From contig JBDUCV010000053.1 of NCBI GenBank assembly GCA_040003255.1, positions 1-16,969 of the forward strand: a stretch of DNA of 16,969 nucleotides, written 5' to 3'. The position numbers were made by a program, and so were the translations under genes. This document shows, in pieces, positions 13,594 to 16,969 of the stretch. Position 1 is the stretch's first letter. The number at the start of each line of letters is the position of its first letter. This DNA comes from JBDUCV01 sp040003255 (GTDB taxonomy: Bacteria > Actinomycetota > Actinomycetes > Mycobacteriales > Jatrophihabitantaceae). The notes beneath the pieces were generated by a model that saw nothing but the letters and a program-made list of their open reading frames with translations, was not told the origin of the DNA and did no database searches.

Positions 13594-15060
13594 CTACAGC
13601 GATGCCGCGTAAGGTGCCACGGGCCGGGGTAGGTCCGATGCCCCGGACAGCGCGGCATCCACAGCTGCGGCGCACGCGCGTCCCTCCGCGATTGCCCACA
13701 CCACCAGGCTGGCGCCGCGGGTCGCGTCCCCGCAGGCGTAGACACCATCGGCCGACGTCCGCCACGAATGGTCCACCGCTGCCGTGGCGCGCTGAGGGTC
13801 TGGGCGGACGTCGAGCGCGGCGAGCAGCTCAGGGACATCGGTGCCGACGAATCCGGCCGCGAGCAGCACCAGGTCGGCGGGTAGCTCGCGGCGCGAATCC
13901 GGCACCGCGCGAAATTCCCGGTGTCCGTTCACCCGGATGATCTCGACCCGATCGACAACGACGGCGCGCACGGCCGAATTCTCGTCGCCCAGAAATTCGA
14001 CGACCTCCTGCGCCCACGCTTCATGCACGCCCTCGTCGTGTGCTGGGGAGTTTCCGCGGCTGATCAGCGCCGAGGGCCAGCGCGGGTTGACCAGACCGGT
14101 TCGGCGGGCGGGCCGGGGGTTGTGGTCCAGGACGGTCACCGATCGGGCGCCCTGGCGGTTAGCGGTACCCAAACAGTCGGCCGCGGTATCGCCGCCACCG
14201 ATGATGATCACGTGTCGCTGCCCGGCGTCGATCGCCGGACGGTCGACATCGCCGGCCTGCACCTGGTTGCCCATCGGCAGGTACTCCATCGCCTGGTGCA
14301 CGCCACCCAGGTGACGGCCGGGATAGTCGAGCTCGCGCTGGCGCAACGCGCCGACAGCCAGGACGACCGCATCGAACTGCGCTCTCAGTGCAGGCACGTT
14401 GTCGGGCGTCACCTCGGTACTGACGCGGAATACCGTTCCCTCGGCGATCAACTGGGCGATGCGCCGATCGATGATGTCCTTTGGCATCTTGAAGTCGGGG
14501 ATGCCGTAGCGCAACAGACCGCCGATGCGGTCATCGCGCTCGAAAACCGTGACGTCGTGCCCGGCTCGAGTGAGCTGTTGGGCGGCCGCGAGCCCCGCTG
14601 GTCCGGAACCGACCACTGCCACCCGGCGCCCGGTGCGCTCCGCCGGGAGCTGCGGACGAACATTCCCGTCCGCAAACGCCCGCTCGACGATCGTTATCTC
14701 GACCTGCTTGATCGTCACCGGCTCGGTGTTCAGGGCGAGCACACACGCCGCCTCGCACGGCGCGGGACAGACCCAGCCGGTGAATTCCGGAAAATTGTTC
14801 GTTGCGTGAAGCCGCTCGCTGGCGATCGCGTAGTCATCGCGCGACACATACTCGTTCCATTCAGGAATCAGGTTGCCGAGCGGGCAGCCGCTGTGGCAGA
14901 ACGCGACGCCGCAATCCATGCATCGCGACGCCTGCTGCTCCACGACCTCGCCCGATGCGCGCAGATAGATCGGTCGCCAGTCGCGCACTCTTTGGTCCGC
15001 CGGACGCTTGGGCGTGTCGACGCGCGCGTGCCGGAGGAAACCCTGCGGGTCGTGAGCCAC
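13594..15060 (-). CDS. gltD: Glutamate synthase small subunit
   Basis: GltD is the FAD- and iron-sulfur-containing beta subunit that passes electrons from NADPH to the large subunit GltB, which makes glutamate from glutamine and 2-oxoglutarate. The 488-aa product shows the N-terminal cysteines of the Fe-S clusters (C47, C50, C55, C59, then C98, C102, C106 in WVCPAPCEAAC), the FAD site VAVVGSGPAGLAAA (148-160), the conserved GGLLRYGIPDFKMPK (180-194), the second nucleotide site VIIIGGGDTAADC (284-296) and the C-terminal VYACGDATRGASLVVWAIAEGR. The start is GTG 15058-15060 with GGGGA upstream. The partner gltB usually lies directly before gltD but ideR does so here. The length is normal for the family. 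Confidence 0.95.
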   Translation of the reverse strand: MAHDPQGFLRHARVDTPKRPADQRVRDWRPIYLRASGEVVEQQASRCMDCGVAFCHSGCPLGNLIPEWNEYVSRDDYAIASERLHATNNFPEFTGWVCPAPCEAACVLALNTEPVTIKQVEITIVERAFADGNVRPQLPAERTGRRVAVVGSGPAGLAAAQQLTRAGHDVTVFERDDRIGGLLRYGIPDFKMPKDIIDRRIAQLIAEGTVFRVSTEVTPDNVPALRAQFDAVVLAVGALRQRELDYPGRHLGGVHQAMEYLPMGNQVQAGDVDRPAIDAGQRHVIIIGGGDTAADCLGTANRQGARSVTVLDHNPRPARRTGLVNPRWPSALISRGNSPAHDEGVHEAWAQEVVEFLGDENSAVRAVVVDRVEIIRVNGHREFRAVPDSRRELPADLVLLAAGFVGTDVPELLAALDVRPDPQRATAAVDHSWRTSADGVYACGDATRGASLVVWAIAEGRACAAAVDAALSGASDLPRPVAPYAASL

Positions 15061-15080
15061 CGTTCCCCTTTCGGCGCGGG

Positions 15081-15110
15081 GCCGGCCAGTCGGACGGCAC
15101 GATGGCCGGC
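15081..15110. repeat. 8-bp perfect inverted repeat between ideR and gltD
   Basis: GCCGGCCA (15081-15088) and TGGCCGGC (15103-15110) are perfectly complementary with a 14-nt loop. On the minus strand the element lies 48 nt after the ideR stop and 20 nt before the gltD start. It may end ideR transcription or influence gltD; no T-run follows it. Confidence 0.35.
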
Positions 15111-15158
15111 GGAGTCAACGAGCGACGGCGAGACGGCGGCGGCTTGCGATCGCGCTGG

Positions 15159-15923
15159 TCAGCCTACGCGGGCGGCCGGTGGAGTTCGCGACGCCACTAC
15201 TCGCGCCGGGATCGCGGCGGAGACCAGCTGGACGAAGACATGGTCGCTGACCACGGTGTCGAACGCGGCACCGTCACCGCCGTCCCAGACCTCAACCCCA
15301 CGGGGCGTCGCTTTGACGGACAGTGTCCGGCCCGGCTGCATTCCGGCCTGCTTGAATCGCCGCATGAGGTCGGCATCGGGCTGAAGTTGCTCGCTGATCC
15401 GGTTGACGGTTACCCGCGCCTGCGGCGCCTCCGCAGCAACGGTCAGGGTGATCAGATCGGTCGCCATGTCTGTCGTAGCGAACGGCAGGCCGAGATCCTC
15501 CAGCCCGGGGATCGGGTTGCCGTGTGGGCAGACCAACGGCTTCTTGAGCAGGGCCAGGATGCGTCTTTCGACCGCCTCGCTCATCACATGTTCCCACCGG
15601 CACGCTTCGATGTGCAGCTGTTCCCACTCCAGGCCGATCACGTCGGCCAGCAGCCGCTCGGCGAGCCGGTGTTTGCGCATGACGGCGATCGCCTCGCGAC
15701 GGCCAAGGTCGGTCAATTGCAGATGGCGGTCGCCCGCGACGTGCAGCAGGCCATCGCGCTCCATCCGCGCCACCGTCTGGCTGACGGTCGGCCCGCTCTG
15801 CCCGAGGCGCTCGGCGATGCGAGCCCGCAAGGCGACGACGCCCTCTTCTTCGAGCTCGTAGACAGTCCGCAGATACATCTCGGTCGTGTCAATGAGTTCG
15901 CTGTGGTGGCTCACGGCGTCCAT
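15159..15923 (-). CDS. ideR: Iron-dependent repressor IdeR/DtxR
   Basis: IdeR binds Fe2+ and controls iron uptake, storage and oxidative-stress genes. The 254-aa product has the winged helix (about 7-73; LIDTTEMYLRTVYELEEEGV, SGPTVSQTVARMERDGLL), the dimerisation domain (about 74-147) and an SH3-like domain (from about 166). With a constant offset of +6 all metal ligands of M. tuberculosis IdeR are kept: M16, C108, E111, H112 (site 2) and H85, E89, H104 (site 1), plus E178 and Q181 from the SH3 domain. None of the possible starts (ATG 15923, ATG 15935, or GTG at residue 4) has a Shine-Dalgarno; TAACAT on the minus strand (15951-15946) sits so close to ATG 15935 that the mRNA may be nearly leaderless. 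It follows the sigma gene by 52 bp, the known sigB-ideR order. Confidence 0.96.
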   Translation of the reverse strand: MDAVSHHSELIDTTEMYLRTVYELEEEGVVALRARIAERLGQSGPTVSQTVARMERDGLLHVAGDRHLQLTDLGRREAIAVMRKHRLAERLLADVIGLEWEQLHIEACRWEHVMSEAVERRILALLKKPLVCPHGNPIPGLEDLGLPFATTDMATDLITLTVAAEAPQARVTVNRISEQLQPDADLMRRFKQAGMQPGRTLSVKATPRGVEVWDGGDGAAFDTVVSDHVFVQLVSAAIPARVVASRTPPAARVG

Positions 15924-15945
15924 TGTCCGGCACATCCGCACAAAG

Positions 15946-15951
15946 ATGTTA
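15946..15951 (-). promoter_or_regulatory. Predicted -10 hexamer of an ideR promoter
   Basis: TAACAT on the minus strand fits TAnnnT and lies 10 nt before ATG 15935, so the transcript would begin within about 5 nt of that codon. No clear -35 element is present. Confidence 0.35.
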
Positions 15952-15953
15952 GA

Positions 15954-15972
15954 ACCGCGGAACGACCGCGGT
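15954..15972 (-). terminator. Hairpin directly after the sigma factor gene
   Basis: The arms ACCGCGG and CCGCGGT pair perfectly over 7 bp around a 5-nt loop, starting 3 nt after the sigma stop codon. On the minus strand it is followed by TTCTAACATCTTTG, only a weak T-tract. It could partly terminate sigB transcription or, since it overlaps the spacer upstream of the predicted ideR -10, act as an operator. Confidence 0.4.
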
Positions 15973-15975
15973 AGA

Positions 15976-16926
15976 TCAGTCGTCCAGATAGTCGCGCAGC
16001 GCCTGCGCCCGCGATGGGTGGCGGAGCTTGGCCATCGTTTCCCGCTCGATCTGGCGGATACGCTCCCGCGACAGTTTGAAGGCGCGGCCGATCTCATCGA
16101 GCGTTCGCGGCTGCCCGTCGTCCAGGCCGTAACGCATCCGCACCACCGCCGCCTCGCGAGCTTCGAGTGTGCCGAGTATCGAGTGCAACTGGGTGCGCAT
16201 CAGCCCGGCCTCAACCGATGCTTCAGCGGCCGGCGCGCTGTCGTCGGCGATGAAATCGCCTAGTGATGCGTCGTCGTCCGCGCCGACCGTTTGGTCCAGG
16301 CTGACCAGGTCACGCGACAGATCGATGAGCTCACGCACCCGCTCCTCGCTGACGTCCAGCTCGGCAGCGAGCTCTGCGTGGGTAGCCTCCCGCCCCAGCT
16401 CCTGATTCATCTCGCGGCGCATCCGCTGCAGCTTGTTCACCTGCTCGACGAGGTGCACAGGCAGTCGAATGGTGCGCGACTGGTCGGCCATCGCGCGGCT
16501 GATCGCCTGCCGAATCCACCACGTCGCGTACGTCGAGAACTTAAAGCCCTTGGTGTAGTCGAACTTCTCGACCGCGCGGATGAGCCCGAGGTTGCCTTCC
16601 TGGATCAAGTCTAGAAACGGCATGCCGTGGCCCGTGTAGCGCTTGGCGAGTGACACCACCAGACGCAGGTTGGCGCGCAGCAGGTGATCCTTCGCGCGGT
16701 CGCCGTCGATCACCAGGGCGCGAAGATCACGCTTGCGCGGAGCGCGTAGGGCTTTCGAGGTGTCCAGGAGGTTGTCGGCATACAGGCCGGCCTCGATGCG
16801 CTTAGCCAGCTCGACCTCGTCCGCCGCGGTCAGTAGCGCGACCTTGCCGATCTCGTTCAGGTACACGCGGACGAGGTCGGCCGAGGCCGCCACCTCGTCA
16901 AGATCCGCCGTCGTGGCAACTGGCAT
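15976..16926 (-). CDS. sigB: Sigma-70 family sigma factor, SigB type
   Basis: This group 1/2 sigma factor directs RNA polymerase to housekeeping-like and stress promoters. From ATG 16926 it is 316 aa: region 1.2 (about 15-50, SADLVRVYLNEIGKVALLT then AKRIEAGLYA), region 2 (about 83-153; NLRLVVSLAKRYTGHGMPF, IQEGNLGLIRAVEKFDYTKG, FSTYATWWIRQAIS), region 3 (about 155-235) and region 4 (about 245-312) with the helix-turn-helix TLDEIGRAFKLSRERIRQIE. The residues GFKFSTYAT and RTIRLPVHLVEQVNKL are those of mycobacterial SigB; SigA has GYKF and RTIRIPVHMVEVINKL. Position directly before ideR agrees. The tail HPSRAQALRDYLDD is closer to SigA. The frame stays open to the right edge (GTG at 16944 and beyond), so the N-terminus may be longer and the gene incomplete here. 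Confidence 0.93.
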   Translation of the reverse strand: MPVATTADLDEVAASADLVRVYLNEIGKVALLTAADEVELAKRIEAGLYADNLLDTSKALRAPRKRDLRALVIDGDRAKDHLLRANLRLVVSLAKRYTGHGMPFLDLIQEGNLGLIRAVEKFDYTKGFKFSTYATWWIRQAISRAMADQSRTIRLPVHLVEQVNKLQRMRREMNQELGREATHAELAAELDVSEERVRELIDLSRDLVSLDQTVGADDDASLGDFIADDSAPAAEASVEAGLMRTQLHSILGTLEAREAAVVRMRYGLDDGQPRTLDEIGRAFKLSRERIRQIERETMAKLRHPSRAQALRDYLDD

Positions 16927-16969
16927 GACCTCGGCCGCGGGCACGGCCGGACCGACGGCAGTATTCGCC

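Noticed and set aside
13921..15384. Long open frame (487 codons) on the plus strand opposite gltD and ideR
   Set aside because: It overlaps gltD motifs along its length and has the odd composition of an antisense shadow.
1..16969. IdeR/DtxR iron boxes in the window
   Set aside because: No stretch resembling the TTAGGTTAG-CTAACCTAA palindrome was found in the intergenic regions.
1..16969. Mobile elements, CRISPR arrays, toxin-antitoxin or phage-defence genes
   Set aside because: No transposase, integrase, regularly spaced repeats, or defence-type domains were seen; codon use is even across the window.

Overview
The window is high-GC DNA with strong G/C preference at third codon positions, GTG starts, and a gene set that points to an Actinomycetota chromosome. 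The SOS boxes are of the CGAAC-N4-GTTCG actinobacterial/Gram-positive type. The set lexA, LysM protein, nrdR, ideR and sigB is the one found close together around sigB-ideR ... nrdR-lexA in mycobacteria (known synteny), here with different genes in between. The order within the phylum cannot be fixed from this window. No mobile element, rRNA, tRNA or CRISPR array was seen; it looks like ordinary core chromosome with a few accessory insertions.

Layout. 1-121: Ala/Pro-rich tail of an upstream gene. 177-818 (+): PAP2-family membrane phosphatase, converging on lexA (823-1584, -). 1585-1841: divergent SOS control region with two LexA boxes and a possible PafBC-type promoter. 1842-2378 (+): SOS-linked membrane LysM protein of the YneA/DivS/ChiZ kind. 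2379-2656: nrdR promoter region with an NrdR-box candidate and three DnaA-box-like nonamers phased at exactly 21 bp. 2657-6111 (+): nrdR-nrdJ (regulator plus B12-dependent ribonucleotide reductase, ATGA overlap), closed by a strong terminator. 6315-6773 (+): SRPBCC protein. 6912-7076 (+): a small 54-aa single-pass membrane protein. 7097-11512 (-): a four-gene run transcribed in the order NUDIX, VOC/glyoxalase-like, PAP2_3/Aur1-like membrane protein, GH15 glycoside hydrolase. 11513-11729: divergent spacer with a 12-bp perfect inverted repeat enclosing two hairpins. 11730-13557 (+): conserved hypothetical plus DUF4192 protein. 13594-15060 (-): glutamate synthase small subunit gltD without gltB beside it. 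15159-15923 (-): ideR/dtxR iron regulator. 15976-16926 (-): sigB-type sigma factor, possibly continuing past the right edge.

How it fits together. The left third is a DNA-damage and dNTP-supply block: LexA controls itself and a putative division inhibitor, while NrdR (and perhaps DnaA) controls the dNTP-producing NrdJ. The right end is a global regulation block (SigB, IdeR) with nitrogen assimilation (GltD). The middle holds stress, carbohydrate and lipid-phosphate functions whose connection is only inferred from operon-like spacing.

The best candidates for something undescribed are the 21-bp phased DnaA-like boxes at nrdR, the structured element at 11553-11637, the compact lexA/LysM operator array, and the small membrane protein at 6912-7076. 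None amounts to a clearly new multi-gene system.
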